Assembly (NCBI GenBank): GCA_016709845.1
Contig: JADJMA010000020.1
Coordinates: 1 to 64,000, forward strand
Direction of reading: 5' to 3'
DNA length: 64,000 nucleotides
From: Flammeovirgaceae bacterium
GTDB taxonomy: Bacteria > Bacteroidota > Bacteroidia > Cytophagales > Cyclobacteriaceae
Under the pieces are notes generated by a model that was not told the DNA's origin, did not search any database, and saw only the letters and a list, made by a program, of their open reading frames with translations. Position numbers and translations under genes: made by a program. Below, piece by piece: positions 31,360 through 42,779 of the stretch. Numbering within the stretch: the first letter of the stretch is position 1; the number at the start of each line of letters is the position of its first letter.

Positions 31360-33012
31360 ATGTTACCCAAAATTAATCCTACAGAAACTAAAGCCTGGCA
31401 AAAATTAACTGCTCATTTCATGATGATTCAGGCCACCCCCATGACTGAACTCTTCGATGAAGATCCGCAACGGTTTGAAAAATTTCATCTTACGCTTAAG
31501 GACATTCTGCTCGACTATTCGAAGAACATTATCACCGAAGAAATCATGAGTGTTTTGGTTGAGTTGGCAAAAGAGGTCGAGTTGGAAGAATCCATTGATG
31601 CCATGTTTAAAGGCGCTAAGATCAATCAAACGGAGCATCGATCTGTATTACATGTTGCTTTACGAAACAGATCGAACTCTCCCATTTATGTTGACAAGGA
31701 AGATGTCATGCCGCTTATTAATAAAGTATTAAGCCAGGTCGAATCGTTTTCGAGTCAATTATTGTCAGGCCAATGGAAAGGATATTCAGGCAAAGCAATT
31801 ACCGATATTGTTAACATCGGGATTGGTGGTTCCGATCTGGGGCCTTACATGGTAACAGAAGCTCTGAAGCCTTATCACACGTCAATAAAACCACATTTCG
31901 TATCCAATGTAGACGGCACTCATATTTCGGAGACGGTAAAGAATCTTAATCCTGAAACAACTCTGTTTATCATCGCCTCCAAAACATTTACAACACAAGA
32001 GACAATGACCAACGCAGAATCTGCAAAAGCGTGGTTTAATGAAAAGACGAATGGAAAAGGTGAAGTTGCTAAACACTTTGTAGCCGTTTCAACTAACACA
32101 AAGGCAGTAACTGATTTTGGGATTGCTGGTGAGAATATGTTTGTGTTTTGGGATTGGGTTGGAGGCAGATTCTCGTTATGGTCGTCCATTGGTCTTTCTA
32201 TTGCCTGCACGATTGGTTACGAAAATTTTAAAGAATTATTGGAAGGTGCTCATCAGGCTGATTTACATTTCAAGACGGAACCCTTTGAAAAGAATATCCC
32301 AGTTGTACTTGCCCTATTAGGAATCTGGTATTCAAATTTTTTTGATGCGCATAGTGAAGCCATACTTCCCTATGATCAATACATGCACCGCTTCGCTGCC
32401 TACTTTCAGCAGGGCAATATGGAAAGCAATGGTAAGTCCATAGATCGTAAAGGTGAGGCGGTTCAATATCAAACCGGTCCAATTATTTGGGGCGAACCTG
32501 GCACAAACGGACAGCATGCTTTTTATCAACTGATCCATCAGGGAACAAAAATGATTCCGTGTGATTTTATCGCTACAGCTATCTCGCATAATCCGATTGG
32601 CGATCATCATGCAAAACTCCTATCAAACTATTTTGCTCAAACTGAAGCCTTGATGGTTGGAAAATCGGCTGGGGTTGTTGAGGCCGAGCTAAAAGCTGCT
32701 GGGTTTAATTCGCAAGAAATAAAATTCCTTTTACCCTATCGGGTTTTCTCGGGTAACCGACCCACTAATTCAATTCTATTTAAAAAACTTACACCGGGTA
32801 CATTGGGTACACTCATTGCCCTTTACGAACATAAAATCTTTGTACAAGGCGTTATCTGGAATGTGTTTAGTTTCGATCAATGGGGCGTTGAACTTGGGAA
32901 AGTTCTCGCAAAGAAAATACTGCCTGAACTTACCGATAACTCACCTGTAACTACACATGATGCTTCTACGAACGCACTGATCAATTATTTCAAACGATTG
33001 AAATCCGAATAA
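31360..33012 (+). CDS. pgi: Glucose-6-phosphate isomerase
   Basis: 550 residues, intact. Interconverts glucose 6-phosphate and fructose 6-phosphate in the cytosol. The phosphate-binding [15 protein letters not shown]-type [13 protein letters not shown], family signature [28 protein letters not shown] and [16 protein letters not shown] are all present. The C-terminal signature [16 protein letters not shown] is close to the end. First of three glycolysis genes on this strand. Confidence 0.97.
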   Translation: MLPKINPTETKAWQKLTAHFMMIQATPMTELFDEDPQRFEKFHLTLKDILLDYSKNIITEEIMSVLVELAKEVELEESIDAMFKGAKINQTEHRSVLHVALRNRSNSPIYVDKEDVMPLINKVLSQVESFSSQLLSGQWKGYSGKAITDIVNIGIGGSDLGPYMVTEALKPYHTSIKPHFVSNVDGTHISETVKNLNPETTLFIIASKTFTTQETMTNAESAKAWFNEKTNGKGEVAKHFVAVSTNTKAVTDFGIAGENMFVFWDWVGGRFSLWSSIGLSIACTIGYENFKELLEGAHQADLHFKTEPFEKNIPVVLALLGIWYSNFFDAHSEAILPYDQYMHRFAAYFQQGNMESNGKSIDRKGEAVQYQTGPIIWGEPGTNGQHAFYQLIHQGTKMIPCDFIATAISHNPIGDHHAKLLSNYFAQTEALMVGKSAGVVEAELKAAGFNSQEIKFLLPYRVFSGNRPTNSILFKKLTPGTLGTLIALYEHKIFVQGVIWNVFSFDQWGVELGKVLAKKILPELTDNSPVTTHDASTNALINYFKRLKSE

Positions 33013-33045
33013 CTTTAATATTCTTGTAAAACCCTTTCGTTCGCT

Positions 33046-33053
33046 TATTTTTG
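33046..33053 (+). promoter_or_regulatory. -7 promoter box of pfkA
   Basis: TATTTTTG, an exact TAnnTTTG match, 16 bp before the chosen pfkA start at 33070. It implies a short leader or initiation from this box alone, separate from pgi. Confidence 0.5.
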
Positions 33054-33069
33054 AATCTTGTTAAAACGA

Positions 33070-34054
33070 ATGGAGTCAACTATTTCTAGAATCGCAGTCT
33101 TGACTTCTGGTGGAGATGCGCCCGGTATGAATGCCGCTTTACGTGCTGTGGTACGTACATCGATCTTCTATAAAAAGGAAGTGTATGGCATCATGCAAGG
33201 ATATGAAGGCATGATAAGTGGCGACATCGTTAAATTAGGTACACGGTCCGTGGGCAATATCATTCAACGTGGGGGCACCATTTTGAAGTCTGCGCGTAGT
33301 AAAGAATTTCGTACACAGGAAGGACGTGAAAAAGCATTTGCCAACATAAAAAAACATGGCATCGATGCACTTGTAGCTATCGGTGGAGATGGCACATTTA
33401 CAGGGCTTCATAAATTCTATGAAGAATTCAATGTGCCATCTATATGTATTCCCGGTACCATTGATAATGATATTGCAGGAACCGATTTTACAATTGGCTT
33501 CGATACGGCAACAAATACTGCTGTGGAGGCCATCGATAAAATCAGAGATACCGCAATTTCTCACAATCGATTATTCTTCATCGAAGTGATGGGTCGTAAC
33601 TCTGGTTATATAGCTGTTAATTGTGGCATAGCGGGTGGTGCCGTTGCTACAATTATACCAGAAGAATCACTTACGCTGGAAGAACTTTTTGCCAAGCTGG
33701 ATGAGGGCGGCAAGACAAATAAAAAGTCTAGTCTCGTTGTTGTTGCCAGAAGGAAGTAAATTGGGTGGGGCCATGGAGTTAGCCAGGAAATTCTCTGAAC
33801 GAAATAATTACTTTGATATAAAAGTAACAATACTAGGCCACGTACAAAGGGGTGGTATACCCACCTATTTTGACAGAGTGCTTGCCAGTAAAATGGGTGT
33901 AGCCGCTGTAGAAGGTTTGCTAAGCGGGAAAAAGGATGTAATGGTTGGTACCCGCAATAATCAAATGGTTTATAATGATTTTAGTACTATAATCAATAAT
34001 CATCACGAAATTGATAGTGAATCGCTTCGAATTGCAAAAATCCTATCTATTTAA
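33070..34054 (+). CDS. pfkA: ATP-dependent 6-phosphofructokinase, frameshifted
   Basis: Phosphorylates fructose 6-phosphate, the committed glycolytic step. ATP-site [18 protein letters not shown] near the start, GGDGTFTG, catalytic [11 protein letters not shown] and [11 protein letters not shown] all match bacterial PfkA. A frame switch near 33755 joins SSLVVVA to LPEGSKLGG, after which [17 protein letters not shown] completes the enzyme. The start is set at the ATG at 33070; a TTG 12 bp earlier is in frame. It lies between pgi and a sugar kinase. Confidence 0.96.
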
Positions 34055-34063
34055 AAGTCATTC

Positions 34064-35047
34064 ATGAAAGACCTGACTATCGGTATCGATATTGGAGGTA
34101 CCAACACCAAATATGGTATTGTTGACCGCGAAGGAAATGTGCTCCATCAGGGAAATATACCAACCACAGAGTATGAAGAATTTCAGTTGTTCTTTGATGC
34201 GATGGCTGAGGCCCTTCAAGATGGCATTAATAAATTGCCGGCCGACACCCGCATTAGGGGTATTGGTGTAGGAGCCGCTAACGGCAATTATTATACAGGC
34301 AACATTGAAAGAGCCACTAACCTGAAATGGAAAGGGGTACTCCCCTTGGCTCGCATGTTCAAAGAACAGTTTCAGGTGCCTAGTATTCTCACAAACGATG
34401 CGAACGCAGCTGCCGTAGGTGAAATGATTTACGGCAATGCCAAAAACATGAAGGACTTTGTGGTGATTACCTTAGGCACAGGACTGGGCAGTGGTTTCGT
34501 TTGTAATGGTTTTTTATTGAATGGCCATCATGGCATAGCAGGTGAAATTGGCCACACTTCTGTTAATCCAAATGGACGCTATTGCAACTGTGGAAAACGA
34601 GGCTGCCTGGAGACTTATGTATCGGCAACGGGTGTAAAGCGGACTGTTTATAAACTGCTGGCCGATCATTTGGAACCCAGCGAACTTCGTGGAATTAGTT
34701 TTGAAGACTTAAATACCAAAATGATTTCAGAAGCAGCCCTTCGGGGTGATATAGTTGCTAATGAAGCCTACGAATATACAGGCCGGATTTTAGGTATGAA
34801 GTTGGCCGAAACTGCAGTTCACACCGATCCTGAAGCCATATTTTTATTTGGTGGATTAGCCAAGGCTGGGGATCTTATTTTCAGGCCTACCATAAAACAT
34901 ATGGAAGCTAACCTTATGCCTTTGTTCCGTGGAAAGATTAAAGTCTTGCCTTCCGCAATGCAAAACCAGGCTGCACCAATTTTAGGAGCCAGTAGTTTGG
35001 TTTGGGATTACCTCGACAAACTTCAATTAAAAAAAGAGTTAGCCTAA
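34064..35047 (+). CDS. ROK-family sugar kinase, probable glucokinase
   Basis: 327 residues, intact. The ATP-binding GIDIGGTNTKYGIVD opens the protein. LTNDANAAAVGE has the catalytic Asp, GIAGEIGHTS the ROK His, and CNCGKRGCLETYVSA the zinc-binding cysteine motif. FLFGGLAKAGD near the end is typical. Linked to pgi and pfkA (9 bp after pfkA), so glucose is the most likely substrate, which would give the top of glycolysis in one cluster. N-acetyl sugars are the main alternative. Confidence 0.85.
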   Translation: MKDLTIGIDIGGTNTKYGIVDREGNVLHQGNIPTTEYEEFQLFFDAMAEALQDGINKLPADTRIRGIGVGAANGNYYTGNIERATNLKWKGVLPLARMFKEQFQVPSILTNDANAAAVGEMIYGNAKNMKDFVVITLGTGLGSGFVCNGFLLNGHHGIAGEIGHTSVNPNGRYCNCGKRGCLETYVSATGVKRTVYKLLADHLEPSELRGISFEDLNTKMISEAALRGDIVANEAYEYTGRILGMKLAETAVHTDPEAIFLFGGLAKAGDLIFRPTIKHMEANLMPLFRGKIKVLPSAMQNQAAPILGASSLVWDYLDKLQLKKELA

Positions 35048-35150
35048 TAAATTCTACTGGTAAAGGTGATCAAGCTGCGCTTAAAATTTTACAAAGCACA
35101 TCTGCAGGATTGATTCTGAAACGACAATTCGATGTCCCTTCAGCCAAAGC

Positions 35151-35176
35151 AAAAAAAACCGCGACTTAAAGCCGCG
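35151..35176 (-). terminator. Terminator after the YtxH-like gene
   Basis: On the minus strand CGCGGC (35171-35176) pairs with GTCGCG (35160-35165) over a TTTAA loop and is followed by a run of eight T. Confidence 0.75.
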
Positions 35177-35234
35177 ATAAATCATCAAACAAGAACACAA
35201 ATATTTCTATACACTTACAATCTCGCTACCGTTT

Positions 35235-35425
35235 TTATTTTTTAATACCTAACATTTCTTTAGCCTGCACATAGGTATTACTAGCTTTGTGCTTAAGTCT
35301 TTGGCTTTGTCTGTCAAGATCGCTCTTGTCTTACTTCCCTTTTTGGGTGCAAACAATAGACCTAGTGTCGCGCCTATTAATGTACCTACTGCTATTCCGG
35401 TTACTATTTTTGTTGTATTATTCAT
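35235..35425 (-). CDS. YtxH-like small membrane-associated protein, frameshifted
   Basis: About 63 residues. Starts NNTTKIVTGIAVGTLIGATL and continues GLLFAPKKGSKTRAILTDKA, the YtxH signature of one glycine-rich helix followed by APKKGxxTR. A one-base switch near 35275 leads to the end EMLGIKK. YtxH-like proteins are induced by stress and growth arrest in other bacteria; their mechanism is unclear. It lies downstream of the second sigma factor, before a terminator. A paralog is at 46527-46744. Confidence 0.7.
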
Positions 35426-35488
35426 AATATATAATTAAAGTTAATGGAGCCCTGAACTTTTCAAGGCATTCTAAAATATTTTAGTCTA

Positions 35489-36354
35489 TTAGTCTAAATA
35501 TGTTTTTAATAAGTTGCTTCTTGAGCCATGTCGAAGTTTTCTGGTCGCTTTATCTTTAATCTGTCGCACCCGCTCACTGCTCAAGTCAAACTCATTACCA
35601 ATTTCGTTTAATGAAACTGCATGGCCGCCAGAAAGTCCATAATACATGGAGAGCACCTGGGCTTCGCGTTGGGTAAGGTGAGACAAGGCTCTTTTAACTT
35701 CCGTTTTGATTGAAAGATTCATTAATTCCTTATCAGGATCTTCGTCATATTCATTCGCCATTACATCCAACATCGTTCCTGACTCGCTGGTGCTACTAAG
35801 TGGTGCATCGATAGAAACTTTCCGGTTTCTTAATCTCTTAATCTTATCTATTTCTTCAGGCGTTGTCTCCATAACATGAGCAATCTCTTCCGCAGTGGGT
35901 TCACGCTGAAATTTTTGTTCAAGATTAGACATAGTCTGATTCAACTTATTCAAAGATCCCACTCTGTTAAGAGGTAAACGAACAATACGCGATTGCTCTG
36001 CAAGAGATTGTAATATGGTTTGACGGATCCACCACACTGCATAGGAAATAAATTTAAATCCCGCGTTTCATCAAAACGACCAGCCGCTTTTATCAGGCCT
36101 AAATTTCCTTCATTAATTAAATCACCCAATGTCATACCTTTATTCTGATATTGCTTAGCGACTGAAACTACAAAACGAAGATTTGCATTAACCAATTTAT
36201 CAAGTGCCACCTGATCACCCTCTTTAATTCTGCGTGCCAACTTCACTTCCTGTTCAGCCGTTATCAAATCGATTTTCGCGATTTCATTTAGATACTTATC
36301 TAATGATTGGGTTTCGCGATTTGTTATTTGTTTTGTTATTTTTAATTGGCGCAT
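35489..36354 (-). CDS. Second primary-like sigma factor (RpoD paralog), frameshifted
   Basis: Same length and order of regions as the RpoD at 25003-25866. Starts [21 protein letters not shown]; region 2 [17 protein letters not shown]; after a frame switch near 36060 the -10 region [13 protein letters not shown] and [17 protein letters not shown]. Region 3 and the linker differ more, and region 4.2 reads [20 protein letters not shown], with SS in place of the TR pair at the recognition helix. Probably an alternative or stress-tuned group 2 sigma factor. It is followed by a YtxH-like gene. Confidence 0.88.
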
Positions 36355-36593
36355 TAAAATAGAGTTTAGTAAAAAAATAAATTTATTGAAACCCATACTG
36401 GGAATCTGGTTCTTGTGCTATTTGATAGTGATGATTAACGCTTAGTCGAAATGACCATCAAGCGAAGGAATTGAACTCTAAAGAGTGATATACTTTTCAT
36501 CTGCTACGAAGATAAGAAAATAATGTTGGAATTCAAAGTAAATAACGAAGAAACTTGGAATTCAGCAGGGATAAAAGGGTAATAATTATTTCG

Positions 36594-39500
36594 CTAACTA
36601 ACTACCTTCATGAAATCTTCAGCTAAGACACAAGTCATTGCTTCGAATAGAAAATCTGAATCAAGTTTCGAAAAAATTATGGGTGGCTTAATCTTCAACA
36701 CATTATTAAACGGTCCATCCGTACTCATAAGAATACCTTTATCGCGCATACGATTTGCAAAATAAGATGCTTGTCCGGCAGCCGGTTCTTTGGTATCTCT
36801 ATTCTTAACTAACTCTATTCCAATAAATAATCCGGGCCCACGCACATCACCTATTATTTCAAAATCATTCATTAAACTCTTTAATCCATTTTTTAAATAA
36901 TTGCCAACCACTTTTGCGTTCTGTTGCAGGCCCTCTTCTTTAATTACGCGAAGTACTTCTAATCCAATCGCACACGATACCGGATTGCCGCCAAAAGTAT
37001 TGAAGTATTCCATGCCATTCTTAAACGCGTTAGCAATCTCTTGCGTGGTTACAACAACACCTAGCGGATGTCCATTGCCAATCGGTTTGCCTATAGTTAC
37101 AATATCTGGTACTACTTCATGTTGCTCGAAAGCCCAAAAGTGATCTCCAGCCCTTCCACATCCGGTCTGCACTTCATCGGCAATACACACACCGCCTGCT
37201 TTCCGCACAAATTCATACGACTGTTTTAAAAATCCCAAGGGTAATTCCACTTGGCCACCACAACTAATAACCGATTCAAAAATAAGTGCCGCAGGCTTTC
37301 GACTTTGAGTTTGCATAGACTCAATAGCTTTACTTACGTGATCGGCATATTTTTTCCCAACTAATAAATCGGTGCTCCGATAGATTCCCCGATAGCTATC
37401 AGGAATAGGAATGACATGAATGTGTGGCGCCTTTCCTTTCCCTCCTACGCCATCAAATTTATAAGAACTTATTTCAACACATGCGTTCGTGTTACCATGA
37501 TAACCAACTTCGGATACAATAATATCTTTCTGGTTGGTGTAATTTTAGCCAGGCGTAACGCCAGTTCATTAGCTTCGCTGCCTGAATTAACGACAAAAGC
37601 AACATTGAGTTGAGTTGGCATTGTTTGCAACAACTCTTCAACAAATTTTACCAGATTCTCATGCAAGTACCGCGTGTTTGTGTTAAGTACTGCCATTTGT
37701 CGTTGGCCGGCCCTAACAATCCGTGGATGCTCGTGGCCAACGTGCGCCACATTATTAACTGTGTCCAGATATTTTCTTCCGGTATCGTCTAATAGGTACT
37801 GACCAGCCCCACGCACCATTTTTATCGGGTCTTTGTAAGAGACACTTAAATTTTCTTGCCAAGATGCTTTCTTCGATAGCTAACAATATCTTCCTTCGAT
37901 AATCCTTCCGCGTTAGGCGAAGGTTTGCCTGTTAGTAAAAGCCATGGGTCAGGACAAATTTCTTTCCAAAGTGTTGACCTGTTCGGAATTACAAGCTCCT
38001 GGAAAATCACCCTTCTTTCCTAACATATCAAGTATTACTTGAAAATGTAAATGCGGAGTCCAACCACCATTTTCGGATAAGTCACCTATCGTTGCAATTA
38101 CTTCTCCTTTTTCTATTTTCTTACCAATAAATTTATTTTGAAGTGAGGCTTCACTTAAATGTCCGTATAGTGTGTAAAAGGTTAAGTCTTTAGCTACCTG
38201 ATGTTCAATTATTAACGTGGGGCCGTAATCACGATCGGCACTATTGTTTGATAAACTATGGATCACACCTTCCCATATGGCATAGACTGGTGTGCCCATC
38301 TTGCAAAAGAAATCAAGGCCTAAGTGAATAGTACGCCACCGGGGACCCTCGTTACCACGTTCTTCAAAAGCAGCTGTAGAATAGATTGCCCGTGCTTCGT
38401 TATACTTTCCCAATGAAACGTCACTAGAGTATTGAGTAACAAGAGAAGAAAGTTTATCATTTAGTTTTTCATTATCATAAATATCCTGAGAATTACCAAG
38501 GTCGAGGCTACCTACACTCAGATCAAGCCAGGTATATGATTTATATAAAACGGGTGCGATTACCTTTGAATGGTTTTCCTTTGCCCATTCCATAAAGCGA
38601 GATTCATTGACTACCGGTGCCATGTCGCAGGCATTCCGGAAAGAAGCTTCGGCTAACGCAGGATCAATCGATCGTAACTTTCCAAGTAAACTCCATGCTG
38701 CTTCATCACTAATCTGTAAGTAGTTATTTTCGGGATGTTCCAATCGGTTTAACTCCGAACAGGTAATGCTTATGAGTAGTCGTGCAATGGTTAACGGAAA
38801 AAGTGATTTTAGTTCCTGCTCAGTAAGTTGAAATTTATTATTAAATCCTGTAACGATATGGCATGCCGCTTCTAAAGGATCAGGCTTCCCCATGATAGCA
38901 TAGGCAATAGCAATAGCCAACTCATCTACTGTGTGTGTATAAACCAGATCACCAAAGTCAATAACCCCAGGTACGGTAGGATTTTCTACATCATGGCTTA
39001 CCAATACATTATAGTCATTAGCATCATTGTAATTAATGCTTTTGCGCAAGTGTGGTAACAACGGTAAAGCGGTCGTTTCAAATAGCGCGAAGAAATAGTC
39101 AACAAGCTCTTTGCGCTCATCTTTAAAATTTATTAGATGTGGTTTTATCCATAGCGCTTCGGATGGATTCCATTTCATGAAGCGATGTGCGGCTGAATGA
39201 TCAAAATCTACTAGCGAAAGGCAAAGCGTACCGCACATTTCTCCCAGTCGCTCAAGCAAATTGGTGCTATGAGGATTTACGCAGGCCAATACACGTCCTT
39301 CCACCCAAGTCAAAAGTCTGGCCAATCGAATGTTTCTGTTATCCATTTTTAATTCCAGAATTTCCTCACCGGCTAATGATGTTACGATTGAGGAAACAGT
39401 AAGGCCCAGATTCTTAGACAACAAATGGCGGATGCAGGCATTTTGTAGTTTCAGATTGACTTTTAATTCGTTTTGATTGGCTATCTTGAAAATAAAAGCT

Positions 39501-39622
39501 TTTCCGTCCGGAGTTTCGAGGTAATAATTTAAATCTAGTTCCCCGGGTAGTTGCTTAACCGCAACGTCTAATCGGTAATTTTTCTTTATGATAGAAATAA
39601 TCTCTTGCGTATCGAAATTCAT
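36594..39622 (-). CDS. Three-domain protein: phosphotransferase, M23 peptidase-like, class III aminotransferase; frameshifted
   Basis: About 1,005 residues read across frame switches near 37950, 37850 and 37485. Domain 1 (1-330) is an aminoglycoside phosphotransferase/choline kinase-type fold with [12 protein letters not shown] and [16 protein letters not shown]. Domain 2 (about 400-540) is M23/LytM-like, with [20 protein letters not shown] and PHLHFQV. Domain 3 is a class III PLP aminotransferase with [26 protein letters not shown] and the PLP lysine motif [13 protein letters not shown], ending [10 protein letters not shown]. This exact fusion is known in several bacterial phyla; the reaction is unproven, though ethanolamine-phosphate phospholyase-type lyases are relatives of the last domain. 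Confidence 0.88.
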
Positions 39623-39669
39623 GCTATGAAGATAATAGTTGATTAAAAAAGTTATAGCATAAAAAAATC

Positions 39670-40872
39670 TTAGATTACATCTTCAATTTTTTCTTTAGGA
39701 CTTTGCTTTGTAAGCAATAAGCCGAGCGTCATCGAAAGCCCAGTTAACACGATAACAATAAATAACACACCCTCGCTCAATTCTGCTAAGCGCTGTTCTT
39801 TAGGAATACTATAAAATAGCAAGATTGTAATAAGACCACGTGGTGCGATCAAGCTTAATGGGGTTGAGTTTATTTTGAGTAGATATTTTAAAAAGACGAA
39901 ACGCAGAATAATAGTAAGGGCGATTATTAGTAACCCTATTATAATAACATCTTTAGATTTTAACAATAACATATTAAGTGAATATCCAAACAAGAGAAAA
40001 AAGAAAGTACGGATAATAAACGCAGTCTCAGCCGTCATCAATTTCAACTCCTTGGTCACATCATTAAGTTTATTAAAGGAAAGAAATTTGTGCACTTGGG
40101 GATAATCAAAAAGTTTAAAATTATTTAATACTAAGCCAAAGCAGAGCACCAAAAACAAGGACGGCAAGTGTAAATATTTAGCTATAGAATAAGCCAGGAT
40201 TATAATTGAAAAAGTAAGAAAAAAGCGTACGTGAGTTGTAGCATGATTAAGTAGAAGAACCAAGGCAACTGTACTTATTATGGAAATAATCAAGATCAAT
40301 ATTAAATCCCAACTAAAACCGAGTAAAGCGCTTACCCCGGAGGAGTGATCCATAACAAAATAGTTAAATGCGATAATGCCGAGAATATCGGAGAAGGTGC
40401 TTTCATAGATGACAAATTCTTTCTTTTCTGCATCCATATTTTGAACACTAGGAATGGCAATCGCACTACTGATAACAGAAAGTGGAATTGCGTGGATTAA
40501 TGCCTGATTAAAGTTTGTATTGTAGTAGGCCATAAAAAGAGCAGCCATCAGTCCGGACGTAAGCACCAGCAGCACCAACGCTGATAAAAAGGCTCGGCTA
40601 ATCAACGGCAACTTGTCGCGCTGAATACTTAAGTCCAGAGCAGCTTCAAGAACTATAAAGATAAGTCCTGTAACACCCAAAATTTCCAACAAGGTTTGCG
40701 TTGGGGGTAGCACTAAATTGGTATGTTCCGCAGCATACTTAAGCCCAATACCCGAGGCTATCAACAGTAACACAGAAGGAATTTTAAGTTTCCCAGCCAA
40801 GTAATTGAATACATAGGAGAGTACGACCAAAATACTCAGGACAACAAGAATCGAATAGGCATCAATCTTCAT
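39670..40872 (-). CDS. Cation/proton antiporter
   Basis: 400 residues, intact, with about 12 hydrophobic helices. KLKIPSVLLLIASGIGLKYA and IFIVLEAALDLSIQRDKL match the antiporter core. AIPLSVISSAIAIPSVQNM and STFSDILGIIAFN hold the transport-site residues (Asp in SDILG), and SLIAPRGLITILLF the conserved late helix. Likely exchanges Na+ or K+ for H+ in the inner membrane. It is the last of a run of ion-homeostasis genes (41076-45525) on this strand. Confidence 0.85.
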   Translation of the reverse strand: MKIDAYSILVVLSILVVLSYVFNYLAGKLKIPSVLLLIASGIGLKYAAEHTNLVLPPTQTLLEILGVTGLIFIVLEAALDLSIQRDKLPLISRAFLSALVLLVLTSGLMAALFMAYYNTNFNQALIHAIPLSVISSAIAIPSVQNMDAEKKEFVIYESTFSDILGIIAFNYFVMDHSSGVSALLGFSWDLILILIISIISTVALVLLLNHATTHVRFFLTFSIIILAYSIAKYLHLPSLFLVLCFGLVLNNFKLFDYPQVHKFLSFNKLNDVTKELKLMTAETAFIIRTFFFLLFGYSLNMLLLKSKDVIIIGLLIIALTIILRFVFLKYLLKINSTPLSLIAPRGLITILLFYSIPKEQRLAELSEGVLFIVIVLTGLSMTLGLLLTKQSPKEKIEDVI

Positions 40873-41075
40873 ATGCCAATATCTGTTATTAGCCGCACAC
40901 CACCTAATCGGTATAAATAGGTTATGTAATGATCGAATAGGTCGCTTGCTTGACGTTGATTTAGTTTCGTTTGCACAAAAGTATTATGTATTTCAGTGTG
41001 TGCAATTTATCTCTTTAATCGATCAATTTCCTATTCTCTTTATAACTAAAGTATCAATTGATGAGCCTGGTTTTA

Positions 41076-41884
41076 TTAATCCAATTTTGTCCCGCATTCA
41101 TGGCAATATTTGGAACTTGCTTTATTATTGGTATTGCCGCATAGACTGCAGGTGCGCTCAGCGACAGGATGTCTATCTGCATTTTGCCTAACTAAATCGG
41201 CCGTTACCAAACCGGTGGGTACCGCAATAACACCATAGCCCATAATCATAAGAACCATAGCCAACAATTGGCCTACCGTTGTTTGGGGTGCGATATCTCC
41301 GTAGCCTACAGTGGTTAAGGTAACAATAGCCCAATAGATACTCCTGGGTATGCTGGTAAAACCATGTTCGCGACCTTCAATCATAAACATGAGTGTGCCA
41401 ACAAAAACGCTTACAATAATTATAAAAAAAAGAAAGACAATTATCTTTTGAAAACTTGTTTTTAGTGCGGCCTTTAGTTTACTGGCAGCCCCCATAAACT
41501 GAACCAGTTTTAAAACTCTAAATACACGTAGAAGTCTTAGTACTCGGATAGCAGCAAGGGCTTGACTTCCAACAAAAATTAAACTTAAATAGGTGGGCAA
41601 AATTGCAAATAGGTCAATCAACCCATAGAAGCTTAAGATGTACCGTCTCCTCCTTTCAGTGGTCCATATCCGAAGAAGATATTCTATGGTAAATAGACCT
41701 GTAATAATCCAATCCAGTATAAAAAAGAAGACTTCCATTTTGTGTTTATCTCCTGAACGCTTTCAAGCATCAAGATTGTGATACTTGCCAGAATTAGTAT
41801 TAATAGTGATACATCAAAAGCCTTTCCAGCTGGCGTGTTTACTCCAAAAATAACTTGTCGAAGTTTGTCTTTTAGTGTGCTCAT
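41076..41884 (-). CDS. Voltage-gated K+ channel with C-terminal zinc ribbon, frameshifted
   Basis: About 270 residues in two frames joined near 41735. The first part carries S1 (DVSLLILILASITILML) and the rest S2-S6. S4 is RVLRLLRVFRVLKLVQF with regularly spaced Arg. The pore helix and selectivity filter read VTLTTVGYGDIAPQTT. After S6 (MGYGVIAVPTGLVTADL) comes a cytoplasmic zinc-ribbon tail, CSLCG plus CHECGTKL. A Kv-type K+ channel in the inner membrane; the ribbon is an unusual sensor or assembly element for such a small channel. Confidence 0.88.
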
Positions 41885-41921
41885 AATGTTGTTATGATAT
41901 GTTTAACAACAACCCAAAGAC

Positions 41922-42779
41922 TTAAAGTGGGTTAGTCAAATTCGTTTTAATGTGAATATCGCGTTGCGGAAACGGGATAGTAATTCCATCCAGCCGAAAC
42001 TGCTTGTCAATCGCAAAACGCAAATCACTTTTAATAAACTCTACTTTAAAAATATTAGCTGTCCAAAAATATAATTCAAACTTAAGTGCGCTATCTCCAA
42101 AATCGGTAAACCGAACAAAGGGCTCGTGACTTTCATCTCCGTCTCCGTCTGAGTGCATGATTGATATTTGTTGCTGAGCGCAACGGAGTAATATCTGTTT
42201 TACCTTATCTACATCGCTACCATAAGCAACCCCCACCTCTACTTTAAATCGGGTGCTATCAGAATTATGAGTCCAGTTGGTAATTTTTTCAATGATGAAC
42301 TTGTGATTGGGGACAATGATAATAATCCCATCGCGGGTCAATACTTTAGATGTTCTAAGATTTACGGACAATATTTTACCTACCATACCATCCAATTCAA
42401 TAACATCATTCACTTTGATTGTGCCTTCAATCAATATAAAGATACCGGACACAAGATCTTGAAATATTTGTTGGAGGCCCAATCCTAACCCTACCAACAA
42501 TGCAGCAGAACCTGCGATAAGTATAGTTATGTGGATACCGATCATTTCAAGAATGACAACTACGGCTAAAACCCAGGTGAAATACTTTATTAACAGGTAG
42601 ATAGCATCCTTCCGCCCCTGATCTATGCCACGCTTTTTGAAGTAGCTATGAAGAAATTGTTTAACTAAAAATAGAAGTATACGAACTACCACTACCAACA
42701 GCACGATGATGGCCAACGTGCCGGTAGAAAGTTTGTACTCTCCAAACTCAAAAAGCGTATAGTTTAAAAAATTCTTCAT
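41922..42779 (-). CDS. MscS-family mechanosensitive channel (copy 1)
   Basis: 285 residues, intact. A hydrophobic N-terminus (TLAIIVLLVVVVRILLFLV) and the TM3 pore helix LIAGSAALLVGLGLGLQQIF are followed by the cytoplasmic vestibule start DLVSGIFILIEGTIKVND. GKILSVNLRTSKVLTRDGIIIIVPN is the MscS beta domain. Opens under membrane tension to release solutes. Overlaps the stop of copy 2 by 4 bp. Confidence 0.9.
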   Translation of the reverse strand: MKNFLNYTLFEFGEYKLSTGTLAIIVLLVVVVRILLFLVKQFLHSYFKKRGIDQGRKDAIYLLIKYFTWVLAVVVILEMIGIHITILIAGSAALLVGLGLGLQQIFQDLVSGIFILIEGTIKVNDVIELDGMVGKILSVNLRTSKVLTRDGIIIIVPNHKFIIEKITNWTHNSDSTRFKVEVGVAYGSDVDKVKQILLRCAQQQISIMHSDGDGDESHEPFVRFTDFGDSALKFELYFWTANIFKVEFIKSDLRFAIDKQFRLDGITIPFPQRDIHIKTNLTNPL

